Shown: one piece after another, positions 39,631 through 50,220 of the stretch | Layout of the letters: each line of letters starts with the position of its first letter | Position numbering within the stretch: the first letter of the stretch is position 1 | Source of the DNA: an uncultured Pelagibacteraceae bacterium | GTDB taxonomy: Bacteria; Pseudomonadota; Alphaproteobacteria; Pelagibacterales; Pelagibacteraceae | Assembly (NCBI GenBank): GCA_902600205.1 | Contig: CACKIN010000002.1 | Coordinates: 1 to 64,000 of the forward strand | Reading direction: 5' to 3' | DNA: 64,000 nt | Translations under genes and position numbers: made by a program | The notes under the pieces: model-generated | Seen by the model: only the letters and a program-made list of their open reading frames with translations | What the model was told of the DNA's origin: nothing | Databases searched by the model: none

Positions 39631-40932
39631 ATGGTTAAACTTTTAAAAAAACTGGTTGGTCCATTAGTAAGTTTATTTTTCTTACTAAATATGACTAGTG
39701 CCGGTTATGCTGAAACTACAGTTTCAGCTGAAGTAGGTTTCATATTCAATACATTTCTTTTCTTGGTCTGTGGTTTTCTAGTAATGTTTATGGCAGCTGG
39801 ATTCGCCATGCTTGAGTCAGGAATGGTAACATCAAAAAGTGTATCAGTAATATGTGCCAAAAATATAGGATTATTTTCAATAGCTGGAATTATGTTCTGG
39901 ATGGTTGGATATAATTTAGCATACGGAATTCCAGAAGGTGGATACATTGGAAGCTTTACTCCATGGTCTGATGCAAGTGCAGTTGATACTGGATATGCAG
40001 ATGGATCTGATTGGTATTTCCAAATGGTTTTCTGTGCAACAACAGTTTCAATTGTATCTGGAACATTAGCTGAAAGAATTAAATTATGGCCGTTCTTTCT
40101 ATTCGCGGCTATTCTATCAGGAATTATCTATCCAATAGTTATGGGTTGGCAGTGGGGAGGTGGCTGGTTAGCAGCTGCTGGTTTCTCAGACTTTGCTGGC
40201 TCTACTCTCGTTCACTCAACTGGAGGTGCAGCAGCATTAGCTGGAGCAATTCTATTAGGAGCTAGAACAGGTAGATTTGATAAATCTGGAGCAGCTAAAC
40301 CTATGAAGCCGTTTGCGGCGTCATCTGTACCATTGGTAACAGTTGGAGTATTTATTTTATGGCTAGGTTGGTTCGGATTTAATGGTGGATCACAATTAGC
40401 AATGGGAACATTTGATGATGCAGTTGCTGTATCAAATATTTTCATTAATACAAATTTAGCAGCCTGTGGTGGTGTATTAGCAGCTGGAGCAGTAACTAGA
40501 TTAATGGCAGGTAAAACTGACGTTATACAAATGCTTAATGGAGCAATTGGTGGTCTAGTAGCAATTACAGCTGAACCATTAATGCCTTCACCGCTAGCAG
40601 CAATTCTTATAGGTGCAATTGGTGGACTAATAGTTGTGTTCGGAACTAAATTATTATTTTCACTTAAAATCGATGATGTAGTTGGAGCAATTCCAGCTCA
40701 CTTATTCGCTGGAGTATGGGGAACATTAGCTGTTCCACTTACAAATGGTGATGCATCATTTGGTGCGCAGCTTCTTGGAGTAATATCAATCAATGCATTT
40801 GTATTTATAGTTTCACTAATAGTTTGGGGAATTATGAAAGGTACAATGGGTATAAGATTGAGTAAGGAAGCAGAAAGACTTGGAACTGACGTTTCAGAGT
40901 CTGGTGTAATTGCATACGCAATAAGAGACTAA
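39631..40932 (+). CDS. amtB: Ammonium transporter
   Basis: Amt family motifs (GFAMLESGMV, DFAGSTLVHSTGGAAALAGA); GGAGGTGA SD. Confidence 0.96.
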   Translation: MVKLLKKLVGPLVSLFFLLNMTSAGYAETTVSAEVGFIFNTFLFLVCGFLVMFMAAGFAMLESGMVTSKSVSVICAKNIGLFSIAGIMFWMVGYNLAYGIPEGGYIGSFTPWSDASAVDTGYADGSDWYFQMVFCATTVSIVSGTLAERIKLWPFFLFAAILSGIIYPIVMGWQWGGGWLAAAGFSDFAGSTLVHSTGGAAALAGAILLGARTGRFDKSGAAKPMKPFAASSVPLVTVGVFILWLGWFGFNGGSQLAMGTFDDAVAVSNIFINTNLAACGGVLAAGAVTRLMAGKTDVIQMLNGAIGGLVAITAEPLMPSPLAAILIGAIGGLIVVFGTKLLFSLKIDDVVGAIPAHLFAGVWGTLAVPLTNGDASFGAQLLGVISINAFVFIVSLIVWGIMKGTMGIRLSKEAERLGTDVSESGVIAYAIRD

Positions 40933-40961
40933 AGAATAACTATCTCTCTCTCTATAGTTAG

Positions 40962-40990
40962 AAAAGGCCCCTATTTGGGGCCTTTTTTAT
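40962..40990 (+). terminator. Rho-independent terminator after amtB
   Basis: AAAAGGCCCC TATTT GGGGCCTTTT hairpin with T tract. Confidence 0.93.
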
Positions 40991-41433
40991 TTAATACTAT
41001 TAATAAAATCTAAAACCTCTTGAGCATGGCCTACTGCTCTAATGTTTTTCCACTCTTTTATAATTTTATTTTTTTTAATTACAAAAGTACTTCTAACAGT
41101 GCCCATAAATTCCCTGCCCATAAATTTCTTTTTAGCCCATGTTTTGTATGCTTTAAGAGAGGTCTTATCTTCATCAGCTAGTAACTCAAACTTTAGATTT
41201 AGTTTTTTGCTCCATTTTTGATGACTCTCTAAACTATCTTTTGAAATTCCATAAATTGTGCATCCAAGTTTTTCAAATTTACTTAGAAGTTTATTAAAAT
41301 CATTTGTTTCAATTGTACATCCACTTGTATTGTCCTTTGGATAAAAATAGATGATAATATATTTAGATTTTACTTTATTTAATTCTACTGTTTTTCCAGA
41401 TGTAGATGATAATTTAAAGTTTGGAGCTTTCAT
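40987..41433 (-). CDS. bcp: Bcp/PrxQ-type peroxiredoxin
   Basis: YFYPKDNTSGCTIETNDF. Confidence 0.94.
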   Translation of the reverse strand: MKAPNFKLSSTSGKTVELNKVKSKYIIIYFYPKDNTSGCTIETNDFNKLLSKFEKLGCTIYGISKDSLESHQKWSKKLNLKFELLADEDKTSLKAYKTWAKKKFMGREFMGTVRSTFVIKKNKIIKEWKNIRAVGHAQEVLDFINSIK

Positions 41434-41487
41434 ATAGACACCTTTATTTTTTATAGTAATATATTTTATTTAGTGTAATAAACATTT

Positions 41488-41874
41488 ATGACAATAAAAT
41501 CAGCATCAACATTAGTCGCAGAAGCTCTAAAAGAAATAAAAACCATATCACCCAGTGAAGCTTTAGAAAAAGTTAATAATAATACCTGTAATCTTATTGA
41601 TATAAGAGATGTAAGAGAATTAGAAAGATTAGGTAGAATAGAAAACTCTTCTCATATACCAAGAGGAATGTTGGAATTTTGGATGGATCCAGATAGTCAA
41701 TATTTTAAGGAAGGAAAAATTGATATGAATAAAGAAATAGTTTTATTCTGTGCAGGAGGACTTAGATCAGCTTTAGCTACTAAAACTTTACAAAATATGG
41801 GTTTTACTAACATTTCTCATGTGGATGGTGGATTTGGCTCAATGCAAAATTCTGGATTTAAAATTGTAAAATAA
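41488..41874 (+). CDS. Rhodanese-like protein
   Basis: LIDIRDVRELERLG; active-site loop LFCAGGLRSALA. Confidence 0.9.
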   Translation: MTIKSASTLVAEALKEIKTISPSEALEKVNNNTCNLIDIRDVRELERLGRIENSSHIPRGMLEFWMDPDSQYFKEGKIDMNKEIVLFCAGGLRSALATKTLQNMGFTNISHVDGGFGSMQNSGFKIVK

Positions 41875-41882
41875 TCCTGAAG

Positions 41883-42356
41883 TTAGTCTAATAAATTTAT
41901 TCTCTTGGCGTAAAACATTCTAGCAATCCAATAAATTACCAAACCAATTGGACCAATAAAGTAAGTTATAGTTAATGGAATAAAAACTAAATATTTTGAT
42001 ATGAACAATTTTTGACTATCTTTCATAATCCAGGCGCCACAAAATAAATTTACAGCCAAAAAGTGTGTCCAAAACATTATTAAAAAAGCTTCTGCCTCAA
42101 AGAGGTTTCTTAAATCGTATAAACCAAGATACAGTGTAAAATTATAATCAAAATCGTATCCAGAAACAAAAAAGTAGTAACCCAAATAGCAATATACAGC
42201 AGACAATATTAAAAAAGGAACAACAGATGTTACTAGCAAACCACAAACTTTAGATTGTGGAAAAACAATCAAAATCAGCCAAAAAGGTATTACACCAATA
42301 TTTAACCATAAATAGATCATTTCTATGGTAAAAAAAGCTGCTATTTGTTCAATCAT
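41883..42356 (-). CDS. ABA4-like (DUF4281) membrane protein
   Basis: About 150 aa, four TM; FWTHFLAVNLFCGAWIMKDSQK resembles the ABA4-like signature. Confidence 0.65.
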   Translation of the reverse strand: MIEQIAAFFTIEMIYLWLNIGVIPFWLILIVFPQSKVCGLLVTSVVPFLILSAVYCYLGYYFFVSGYDFDYNFTLYLGLYDLRNLFEAEAFLIMFWTHFLAVNLFCGAWIMKDSQKLFISKYLVFIPLTITYFIGPIGLVIYWIARMFYAKRINLLD

Positions 42357-42385
42357 AATATTTTTATATTATATTAAATAAGCAA

Positions 42386-42949
42386 ATGATTCCTATAAAA
42401 AATAAAAAAAAGACATTAGAAGTCACGGTAACTGAAATGACTAATTTCGCACTTAATTATGTAGAAAAATTTGCTCCATCAAAACAACAATTGAGAACGT
42501 ATTTGTTAAAAAAATATCTTACTTCAAGAACTCCAAACATAAAAAAAAATGATGTATCAAATTTAATTGATATTGTTCTTGAAGATCTTGAAAAATCAAA
42601 ATTTATTAATGACAAATTTTATTCAGAATCTAAAGCAAAAAGTTTAATACAAAGAGGATCTTCAATAAATAAGATAAGAAATTATTTAATCAACAAAGGC
42701 GTAGGTGAAAAATATATAAAAAATACTATCGAACAAATCAAAGATAAAAATGAAGACCAAGATTTTTTTTCGGCTATAAAAATTTGTAAAAAAAAAAGAA
42801 TTGGACCATCAAGACAGGAAGATAATAGACCCTTATTTTATAAAAAAGACATAGGAGTATTAGCACGCTCAGGTTTTGATTTTGAAGTTTCAAGAAGAGT
42901 AATGGATTTAGATAAAGATGAATATTTAAAGATTATAAATCTCCTTTAG
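42386..42949 (+). CDS. recX: RecX-family regulatory protein
   Basis: NFALNYVEKFAPSKQQLRTYLLKKY; DDKFYSESKAKSLIQRGSS-like repeat structure. Confidence 0.8.
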   Translation: MIPIKNKKKTLEVTVTEMTNFALNYVEKFAPSKQQLRTYLLKKYLTSRTPNIKKNDVSNLIDIVLEDLEKSKFINDKFYSESKAKSLIQRGSSINKIRNYLINKGVGEKYIKNTIEQIKDKNEDQDFFSAIKICKKKRIGPSRQEDNRPLFYKKDIGVLARSGFDFEVSRRVMDLDKDEYLKIINLL

Positions 42950-43082
42950 TTTTTTTATTTTTTTCTTCTAAATAATATTGAATTTTGTTTTTTATATAAT
43001 TTTTGACCATTACAAAAACTATTAAGCCAAATATTGAAACGGATACAATGATTATTAAAATTATTCTTAATTGCTCGCTCAT
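42933..43082 (-). CDS. Small single-TM protein (49 aa) translationally coupled to cysQ-like gene
   Basis: MSEQLRIILIIIVSVSIFGLIVFVMVKNYIKNKIQYYLEEKNKKTKGDL; ATGA overlap with the upstream stop. Confidence 0.55.
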   Translation of the reverse strand: MSEQLRIILIIIVSVSIFGLIVFVMVKNYIKNKIQYYLEEKNKKTKGDL

Positions 43083-43855
43083 TTTAATTTATCGCTTCTT
43101 TTAATAATTAAACTTGGATTTTTAAAATCTTTTTTTCCATATCTAATTTCATTACCATCAAAATCTCTAATTATACCACCTGCGTTTTCTAATATGGCAT
43201 GTCCTGCAGCAATATCCCATTCACACGCTCTAGGTTCAGCAACATAACCATCAAATTCTCCAGTTGCGATAACGCAAAATTTGAGTGAGCTCTTCATTTT
43301 AACGTATTCTGTTACGCCGATTTTTTTATGAATTATCTCAATTTCAGGTTTTAATATATTTGAGTATGAAACAACTTTTACCGAATTTAATGAAGTTAAT
43401 TTTTTACAATCTAATTTAGTTTTTTTATTATTAGATAATTCAAATGATTTATCTTTTCCATAAGAATAAAACATCCTTTTTTTCGCTGGTGCATTGATTA
43501 ATCCTGCAACAGCTTTTCGATTTAATATCAAACCAGCATTTAAAGTAAATTCCTCTTTGTTGTTAATATAATCATATGTTCCATCAATAGGATCGATAAG
43601 CCAAAAGTCTTTTAGATCAGTTTTAGATTTGTTGTGCGAAGTTTCTTCAGAGACAATTGGAATTTCAGGTGTTAATTCTAATATTTTTTTTGTAAGAAGC
43701 TTATTTACTTCAATATCACCATTACTAACTGGCGTATTATCAGATTTAATTTCTTTTATTAAACCTTGATTTCTAAGTTTAATAGAGAGATCTCCTGCAA
43801 TTAAGAAAGTGTCAATTAAATTTTCGATAATTTTTTTTAATTTAGTTTCATCCAT
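43079..43855 (-). CDS. cysQ: Inositol monophosphatase-family / 3'(2'),5'-bisphosphate nucleotidase (CysQ-like)
   Basis: VSEETS, WLIDPIDGTYDYI, ACEWDIAAGHAILENAGG. Confidence 0.88.
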   Translation of the reverse strand: MDETKLKKIIENLIDTFLIAGDLSIKLRNQGLIKEIKSDNTPVSNGDIEVNKLLTKKILELTPEIPIVSEETSHNKSKTDLKDFWLIDPIDGTYDYINNKEEFTLNAGLILNRKAVAGLINAPAKKRMFYSYGKDKSFELSNNKKTKLDCKKLTSLNSVKVVSYSNILKPEIEIIHKKIGVTEYVKMKSSLKFCVIATGEFDGYVAEPRACEWDIAAGHAILENAGGIIRDFDGNEIRYGKKDFKNPSLIIKRSDKLK

Positions 43856-44024
43856 TACTTTCAATTCTCTCTAGCTCAATATTATTTGCATTTATCACTT
43901 TTTTACCAACATTTTCAAAGTTCACAGTTACTTTGTCTTTAATTATCGACTGAACTTGACCAATACCCCAACTTTTGTTGGCAGGATTAATAACTTTGTC
44001 ACCTGGCTCAAAATCTAAAATCAT
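43848..44024 (-). CDS. DUF3553-like small protein (58 aa)
   Basis: [58 protein letters not shown]; overlaps cysQ start. Confidence 0.75.
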   Translation of the reverse strand: MILDFEPGDKVINPANKSWGIGQVQSIIKDKVTVNFENVGKKVINANNIELERIESNG

Positions 44025-44065
44025 TTAATTTAACTTATAATAGAAATAAGTATAAATACCATCAA

Positions 44066-45184
44066 ATGAATTTAGAAACTAACTCTTTAGGATTTAATAA
44101 AAAACCATCAGAAACAACAGTTGTTGTTGCAATGTCTGGAGGTGTGGACTCCTCGACTGTTGCAGGAATGATGAAAAAAGAAGGTTATAAAGTAATTGGT
44201 ATAACTTTGAAATTATACGATGACGGTAAAGAGGTTGCTGCTTCAAAACAATGTTGTTCAGGTCAGGATATAATGGATGCTAAGAGGGTAGCACATAAAT
44301 TAGATATAGAACACAAGATACTTTATTACCAAAGTAAATTTAAACAAGGTGTTGTTGATAATTTTGTTGAGAGTTATTTAAAAGGGGAAACGCCAATACC
44401 TTGTGTGCAATGCAATCAAACAGTCAAATTTAAAGATTTATTTGAATTTTCAAAAGATTTAAATGCAGATGCTTTAATTACAGGTCACTATGTTAAGAGT
44501 TTGACGCAAAATAATAAAACAAACATGTATAGAGCAATAGATGAGAATAGAGATCAAAGCTATTTTTTATTCAATACCACAAGAGAACAATTAAACTATA
44601 TTAGATTTCCATTAGGAGGATTATTAAAAGATAAAACAAGAGAAATTGCCAAAGAGTTAAATTTAAACGTTGCAGATAAACCAGATAGCCAAGACATATG
44701 CTTTGTTCCTAATGGAGACTATGCTTCAGTAATAAAAAAATTTAAACCAGAGTCCTATAAAAAAGGAAATATTAAAAATCTAGATGGAACAGTTGTTGGA
44801 GTACATAATGGAATAGTCAATTTCACAATTGGTCAAAGAAAAGGAATTAAAGTTTCCAACGAAGAACCATTTTATGTAATTAAAATTGATGCGGAAAAAA
44901 ATGAAATATTTATAGGACCTAAAGAAAAATTAGCAAAGAAAGAAATTAATTTAAAAAATTTAAATCTTTTGGCAGACAATCAAGAATTTAATCAAAAAAT
45001 TTTAGTAAAAGTAAGATCCACTGGTAAACTTTTAGAGGCAAATGTAGATTTTCAGAACAATAATGATGCAAAAGTTAATCTTTTAAGTCCTGAATATGGA
45101 ATTTCACCAGGCCAAGCTTGCGTATTTTACAAGAAAGACCAATATGGTCATAAAGTATTAGGTGGTGGTTGGATTAAAGATTAA
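44066..45184 (+). CDS. mnmA: tRNA-specific 2-thiouridylase
   Basis: [47 protein letters not shown]. Confidence 0.96.
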   Translation: MNLETNSLGFNKKPSETTVVVAMSGGVDSSTVAGMMKKEGYKVIGITLKLYDDGKEVAASKQCCSGQDIMDAKRVAHKLDIEHKILYYQSKFKQGVVDNFVESYLKGETPIPCVQCNQTVKFKDLFEFSKDLNADALITGHYVKSLTQNNKTNMYRAIDENRDQSYFLFNTTREQLNYIRFPLGGLLKDKTREIAKELNLNVADKPDSQDICFVPNGDYASVIKKFKPESYKKGNIKNLDGTVVGVHNGIVNFTIGQRKGIKVSNEEPFYVIKIDAEKNEIFIGPKEKLAKKEINLKNLNLLADNQEFNQKILVKVRSTGKLLEANVDFQNNNDAKVNLLSPEYGISPGQACVFYKKDQYGHKVLGGGWIKD

Positions 45185-45189
45185 AAATT

Positions 45190-45273
45190 TTATTTCTTTT
45201 TATTTTTTTTTCTAGCTCTTCTCTTTTTAGAGCCCATTTTTCTACGGCCTCTGTGTTTTTTTGGGTATCCCAT
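45190..45273 (-). CDS. 27-aa highly basic putative ribosome-associated miniprotein
   Basis: MGYPKKHRGRRKMGSKKRRARKKNKKK with AAGGAG close upstream of ATG; below ORF-track cutoff. Confidence 0.5.
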   Translation of the reverse strand: MGYPKKHRGRRKMGSKKRRARKKNKKK

Positions 45274-45348
45274 AATCTCCTTAGTTTTACTATTTTATTG
45301 ACTTATTTGGTGGATATAGCATTGTCCAATGAACATAGCAATTTTTTT

Positions 45349-46524
45349 ATGAGCAAATCGTTTAAGACTTTTTTGAAACATACTGCCAAAGATTTCCATA
45401 ATCATTCAGTTAATCCGCCAGTGGTACGAGCATCCACCATAATATTTAAATCAATGAACGACATAAGACGAACTCAGTCTAAATATAAGAAAGATCCAAG
45501 AGGTGGCTATTTTGATTATGGTAGACAAGGAACATCAACAACGCATATTTTGCAAAAAATTTTAACTAAGCTTGAGGACTCTTATCATGTTTTTTTAACA
45601 CCAACAGGTTTTGGATCTGTTTTCTTAGCAATTTTTAGTGTTGTAAGACCCGGAGATGAAATAGTTGTTGCTGACCCTGTTTACAATCCAACAAGAGTTT
45701 TAACCGAAGACTTTTTAAAAGAATTTAATATTAAAACAACTTTTTATAATCCTCATGATTTAAAATCTCTCAATAAAATAATTAACAAAAAAACAAAATT
45801 AATTTTCGTAGAAAACCCTGGTAGCAATTCATTTGAATTTCAAGATCTGTCAAAAATAATATCTATTGCTAAAAAAAGGAAAGTATTCACTGCAATTGAT
45901 AATACTTGGGCAACACCATATTTTTTTAAACCGATGAAACTAGGATTTGATATGTCAATAGTTTCAGCAACCAAATATTACTCGGGACACTCGGATGTAA
46001 TGGGCGGAAGTCTAGCAGTGAATAGAAAAGTTTTTAAACACGTTGAGAAAGCACAAAAAATTATTGGTTTAAGATTAGGTCCTGATGATGCTTACTTGAT
46101 AACTCGAGGATTGAGAACATTAGATGTTAGATTAGATAAACATCAAGAAAATGCTAGAAAGGTTGCAGAATTTTTATCAAAAAATAAAAAAGTTAAACTT
46201 CTGTATCCTTATAAAAAAGGATCTCTTAATTACAACTTATGGAAAAAATATTATTCAGGAGCATCTGGTTTAATGGGTCTAAAAATAAAAACTAAGGATA
46301 GAAAATCTGTAATTAAATTTGTTAACTCTCTTAAATTATTTGGTTATGGATATAGTTGGGGAGGTTTTGAAAGTTTAGCACTTCATCAAAGTAAGGCTGA
46401 GAGAGGAAATAGAATTCATTCAGACATAAAAGAGGACGAAAAAATTGTTAGATTGCACATAGGTCTTGAAGACCCAAAAGATTTAATTGAAGATTTGCGA
46501 AAATCGCTTAAATTCATTAAATGA
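45349..46524 (+). CDS. metC: Cystathionine beta-lyase (Cys/Met PLP family)
   Basis: SATKYYSGHSDVMGGSLAVN; GLRLGPDDAYLITRGLRTL; start at MSKSFKTFLKHTA preferred. Confidence 0.88.
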   Translation: MSKSFKTFLKHTAKDFHNHSVNPPVVRASTIIFKSMNDIRRTQSKYKKDPRGGYFDYGRQGTSTTHILQKILTKLEDSYHVFLTPTGFGSVFLAIFSVVRPGDEIVVADPVYNPTRVLTEDFLKEFNIKTTFYNPHDLKSLNKIINKKTKLIFVENPGSNSFEFQDLSKIISIAKKRKVFTAIDNTWATPYFFKPMKLGFDMSIVSATKYYSGHSDVMGGSLAVNRKVFKHVEKAQKIIGLRLGPDDAYLITRGLRTLDVRLDKHQENARKVAEFLSKNKKVKLLYPYKKGSLNYNLWKKYYSGASGLMGLKIKTKDRKSVIKFVNSLKLFGYGYSWGGFESLALHQSKAERGNRIHSDIKEDEKIVRLHIGLEDPKDLIEDLRKSLKFIK

Positions 46525-47741
46525 GTTCTGAAAAATTTTTTACTACAAAAAAAGCATTAATTACACTAATAGCAGCTTCATTAGTTGTTATTGTATCTCT
46601 TGGTATTAGACAGACATTCGGATTATTTTTTTTTGATTTTAATGCTGATCTAAATATTTCAATTTCTCATTTTGGTTTTGTTATTGGATTGCAATTGTTG
46701 ATGTGGGGAGTCTTTAGTCCAATATTTGGTTTCATAACTGATAGGTACGGGGGTGCAACAGCAATATTTATAGGATTTTTATTTTACTTAGCAGGACTTT
46801 TCCTGTTTTATTCAGGTCTAAATACAGGTTATCTTTTTACTTTGACCATAGGACTTCTGATTGGAATTGGATTAGGTGGAACTGCTATAAGCATTCCAGT
46901 TTCAGTAGTTGCAAAGCATTTTCCATCATCTAATAGAACAATTGCTACTGGCATTGTAACTTGCGCAGGATCATTTGGTTTTTTTGTGTCGCCTTTACTT
47001 GTAAGATATTCACTAATTGAAATTGGATGGGAAATAACGATTTTATATTTTTGTTTTCTTTTAGGAATTGGTTTAATAACAGCTTTATTTATAAGTACAC
47101 CTAAAACTCCAGTTGGAAATAATGAAAATAATCACCAAACAGCTAAGGAAGCCTTAATAGAAGCATTTAATAATAAAAGTTTTATTTTTTTAACTTTAGG
47201 ATTTTTTGTTTGCGGTTGGCATATAGCTTTAGTTGCTACACATATACCAACATACATGATGGATAGAGGTATGCCAGACTGGACAGCAGCTATGATTTTA
47301 GCATTAGTAGGCGTGTTCAATATGATAGGAACTATGGGAAGTGGTTATCTTGCAACTAAGTTTAGTAAAAAGAAAGTACTAAGTGCAATATATTTGTTAA
47401 GAGGTGCTTCGTTAATATATTTTTTATATTTACCACCAAGTATATTTAACTCGGTTGTATTTGGAGTTACTTTTGGACTTCTATGGCTTTCAACTGTACC
47501 GCCAACAAATGGTTTAGTAGGTCATATATTTGGAACTAAACATATTGGGCTTCTTTATGGAATAGTTTTTGTAAGTCACCAGATTGGGTCTTTTCTTGGG
47601 GCATATTTAGGAGGAGTTTTTTATGAAATGCATGGAAATTTTGATTACGCATGGTACGTTTCTATCGCATTATCAATCTTTGCAGGTTTGATACACTTAC
47701 CAATTAAAGAGAAATCAATTGAAAGAGTTCAAACAGCATAA
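46521..47741 (+). CDS. MFS transporter (OFA/monocarboxylate-like)
   Basis: 12 TM; GIRQTFGLFFFDF, GFITDRYGG, GLWLSTVPPTNGLVGHIFG. Confidence 0.85.
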   Translation: MSSEKFFTTKKALITLIAASLVVIVSLGIRQTFGLFFFDFNADLNISISHFGFVIGLQLLMWGVFSPIFGFITDRYGGATAIFIGFLFYLAGLFLFYSGLNTGYLFTLTIGLLIGIGLGGTAISIPVSVVAKHFPSSNRTIATGIVTCAGSFGFFVSPLLVRYSLIEIGWEITILYFCFLLGIGLITALFISTPKTPVGNNENNHQTAKEALIEAFNNKSFIFLTLGFFVCGWHIALVATHIPTYMMDRGMPDWTAAMILALVGVFNMIGTMGSGYLATKFSKKKVLSAIYLLRGASLIYFLYLPPSIFNSVVFGVTFGLLWLSTVPPTNGLVGHIFGTKHIGLLYGIVFVSHQIGSFLGAYLGGVFYEMHGNFDYAWYVSIALSIFAGLIHLPIKEKSIERVQTA

Positions 47742-48933
47742 ATTTAAATTTAGTCCATTTTTAGAAAATCTTTATCAGTCTAATAAGCCGTTGATAATAT
47801 ATAAAGTTGAAGGTGGCTACAATTTATATACTGATTTTTCAAAAAGAATAATAATAAACAACAGAAATATAGAAAATTTCTTAAATTCATTTTCAACAAA
47901 AAAATATAGAAAAGAAACAGATATTTTTATTGGCTTTTTTGGTTATGAAATACTTTGTAATTTACTAAAAATAAAAATAAAAAATCAAAAAAATATAAAA
48001 TTCTATAAAGGTGTGTTTTATAAACCAGAAACGATTATAAAAATTAGAGATAAAATTAAAATATATTCAACAAAAAAAAATCATAATTTTATTTATCAGT
48101 TCCAAAAAACTAATATTTCGAGCCCTTTTAGGTTAAATATTAGCTACAAAAAGTATAAAAAAATATTTGATATTTTTTCAAAGAAAATACGTGAAGGACA
48201 AACTTATCAAATCAAAATATGCACTAAATATAAAAATAAATCTGAAATAAACCCTGTTAATTTCTTTTGGAAACTTATGAAAATTAATTCTTCTCCAGAG
48301 TCATTTATGATTAGAGATAAAGATTATTCAATAGTTAGTTGTTCTCCAGAAACATTGATTGACAGAAAAGGTAACACTATCATTACCAAACCAATAGCTG
48401 GAACGCTAAAAAAGAGTAAATTTTATAATAAAATTAAGGCTCTAAAATATTTTAGAAATAATAATAAGGAAACTAAAGAACATAATATGATAGTTGATCT
48501 TGAAAGAAGTGATTTATCAAGAATTTGCAAACCTGGAACCGTAGAGATTAAAAAGGAAAAATATGTTGAAGAATATAAACATCTTTATCATTACGTAACA
48601 AGTATTGTGGGAAGGATAAAAAAAAACATTTCAGTAAAAGACATAATAACTGCTATGATGCCGGGTGGATCTGTTATTGGATGTCCAAAAATTAAGACAT
48701 TACAATTATTAAACTCTCAGGAAAAAGAAGACAGAAATATTTTTACTGGAAGTTTTGGTTTTATCAAATTCAACGAAGATATGAGGTTTAATATAATAAT
48801 AAGATCTATTCTAAACTTTAAAAAACAATCAGAGATTTCTGCTGCTTCAGGTGTAGTTTTAGACAGTGCAGCAAAAAAAGAATTTAATGAGAATTTTATA
48901 AAAGCAAAGTCACTATTACAATTATTTAAATGA
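47719..48933 (+). CDS. pabB: Aminodeoxychorismate synthase component I
   Basis: EGQTYQIKIC, TKPIAGT, EHNMIVDLERSDLSRIC, MMPGGSVIGCPK; TTG start. Confidence 0.9.
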   Translation: MKEFKQHKFKFSPFLENLYQSNKPLIIYKVEGGYNLYTDFSKRIIINNRNIENFLNSFSTKKYRKETDIFIGFFGYEILCNLLKIKIKNQKNIKFYKGVFYKPETIIKIRDKIKIYSTKKNHNFIYQFQKTNISSPFRLNISYKKYKKIFDIFSKKIREGQTYQIKICTKYKNKSEINPVNFFWKLMKINSSPESFMIRDKDYSIVSCSPETLIDRKGNTIITKPIAGTLKKSKFYNKIKALKYFRNNNKETKEHNMIVDLERSDLSRICKPGTVEIKKEKYVEEYKHLYHYVTSIVGRIKKNISVKDIITAMMPGGSVIGCPKIKTLQLLNSQEKEDRNIFTGSFGFIKFNEDMRFNIIIRSILNFKKQSEISAASGVVLDSAAKKEFNENFIKAKSLLQLFK

Positions 48934-49487
48934 TATATATAATTGATCATCAAGACTCTTTTACTTGGAACGTTGTTCATCAATTTTCCCAATTTGATGA
49001 AGTTATCTGCACAAATTATTTTGAATTAAACAATAACCTACTTGAAAAATCTGAAACAATAGTGCTATCACCAGGACCAGGATCTCCTAAAGATTATCCA
49101 AATACATCAAAGCTTTATAAAAAATTAAAGGGAAGAAAAAAAATAATAGGAATATGCTTAGGATATCAACAAATTTTATTTTCTGAAAAAGCAAAAATTA
49201 TTCAACAAAAAAATATCTTCCACGGATACCAGTCAGAAGTAAAAGTAACAAGTAACAAGTCAATCTTTCAAAAAAATTCAAAATTTAAAGTTGGCAGATA
49301 CCACTCATTAAAACTAAAAGAGCCATTTTCAGCTAAAAATTTTGAAATAACAATCAGATGTTCAAAAACTGGTATTGCAATGGGTTTTGAAAACATTAAA
49401 GATGATGTATATGGATTTCAATTTCATCCAGAGTCTTTTTTAACAAAAAATGGTAAACTACTTATTAAAAAAATCTTATCAGCGTAA
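48930..49487 (+). CDS. pabA: Aminodeoxychorismate synthase component II (glutamine amidotransferase)
   Basis: DHQDSFTWNV, LSPGPGSP, GICLGYQ, FQFHPESF. Confidence 0.92.
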   Translation: MIYIIDHQDSFTWNVVHQFSQFDEVICTNYFELNNNLLEKSETIVLSPGPGSPKDYPNTSKLYKKLKGRKKIIGICLGYQQILFSEKAKIIQQKNIFHGYQSEVKVTSNKSIFQKNSKFKVGRYHSLKLKEPFSAKNFEITIRCSKTGIAMGFENIKDDVYGFQFHPESFLTKNGKLLIKKILSA

Positions 49488-50220
49488 CACACTTAAAGAG
49501 ATTAAATTTAATGATCTTTGGAATAAAAATGGTGTCTTTACTACTATGTGGATATACAGCAGGCCACCTAAAATTCTTTTTTTTAAATCACATATTCAAA
49601 ATTTAATCAAATCTTTAAAAGCTTATAAAATAAGCGAGGATAATATTAAAAACATTATTTTAAATTTAATTAAAAAAAATGTTAATAGAAAAATTTCTTA
49701 CAATCATTTACTCAGAGTTGCTTTGAATAAAAAAATTATATCTGTCTCTATTAGGGAGAGAGTAATACCAAAAAGTAAATTTAGTTTAAAATTAGTAAAT
49801 TATGAGAGAGTAAAACCTGAATATAAAAATCTGAAATATAAAAAAATATTAAAATTTTTGTCAAAAATGAATACATCAAAACAGGATATCGCTCTATGCG
49901 TAAATAATAAAATTCTTGAAACTGGAACTTCAAATCTTTTGTTTGTTTATAAAAAAAAGATTTATTCGCCAAAATCAAATTATTATAAAGGAACGAATAT
50001 TAAGTTTTATGAAAAAAAATTTCGCATTATCAAAAAGGATATTTATCTAAAAGATATTAAGCAGTTCGAAGAAATTATATTAGTTGGATCAGGAAAAGGT
50101 GTTGTATCTGTAAATTCTATTGACGGTTATAATTGGAGAAGAAAAGGCAAAGAAACATTTAATAAAATTTTTCAAATTTTTAAAAGCGAGTCCAGCAAAA
50201 ATATATATAAATATAACTAA
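49450..50220 (+). CDS. pabC: Aminotransferase class IV, probable aminodeoxychorismate lyase
   Basis: ILETGTSNLLF motif, position after pabBA; exact start uncertain. Confidence 0.75.
   Translation: MVNYLLKKSYQRNTLKEIKFNDLWNKNGVFTTMWIYSRPPKILFFKSHIQNLIKSLKAYKISEDNIKNIILNLIKKNVNRKISYNHLLRVALNKKIISVSIRERVIPKSKFSLKLVNYERVKPEYKNLKYKKILKFLSKMNTSKQDIALCVNNKILETGTSNLLFVYKKKIYSPKSNYYKGTNIKFYEKKFRIIKKDIYLKDIKQFEEIILVGSGKGVVSVNSIDGYNWRRKGKETFNKIFQIFKSESSKNIYKYN

Noticed and set aside
45253-45348. N-terminal extension of the cystathionine beta-lyase ORF
   Set aside because: Hydrophobic leader is not expected for this cytosolic enzyme; ATG at 45349 begins conserved sequence and the extension overlaps the 27-aa ORF
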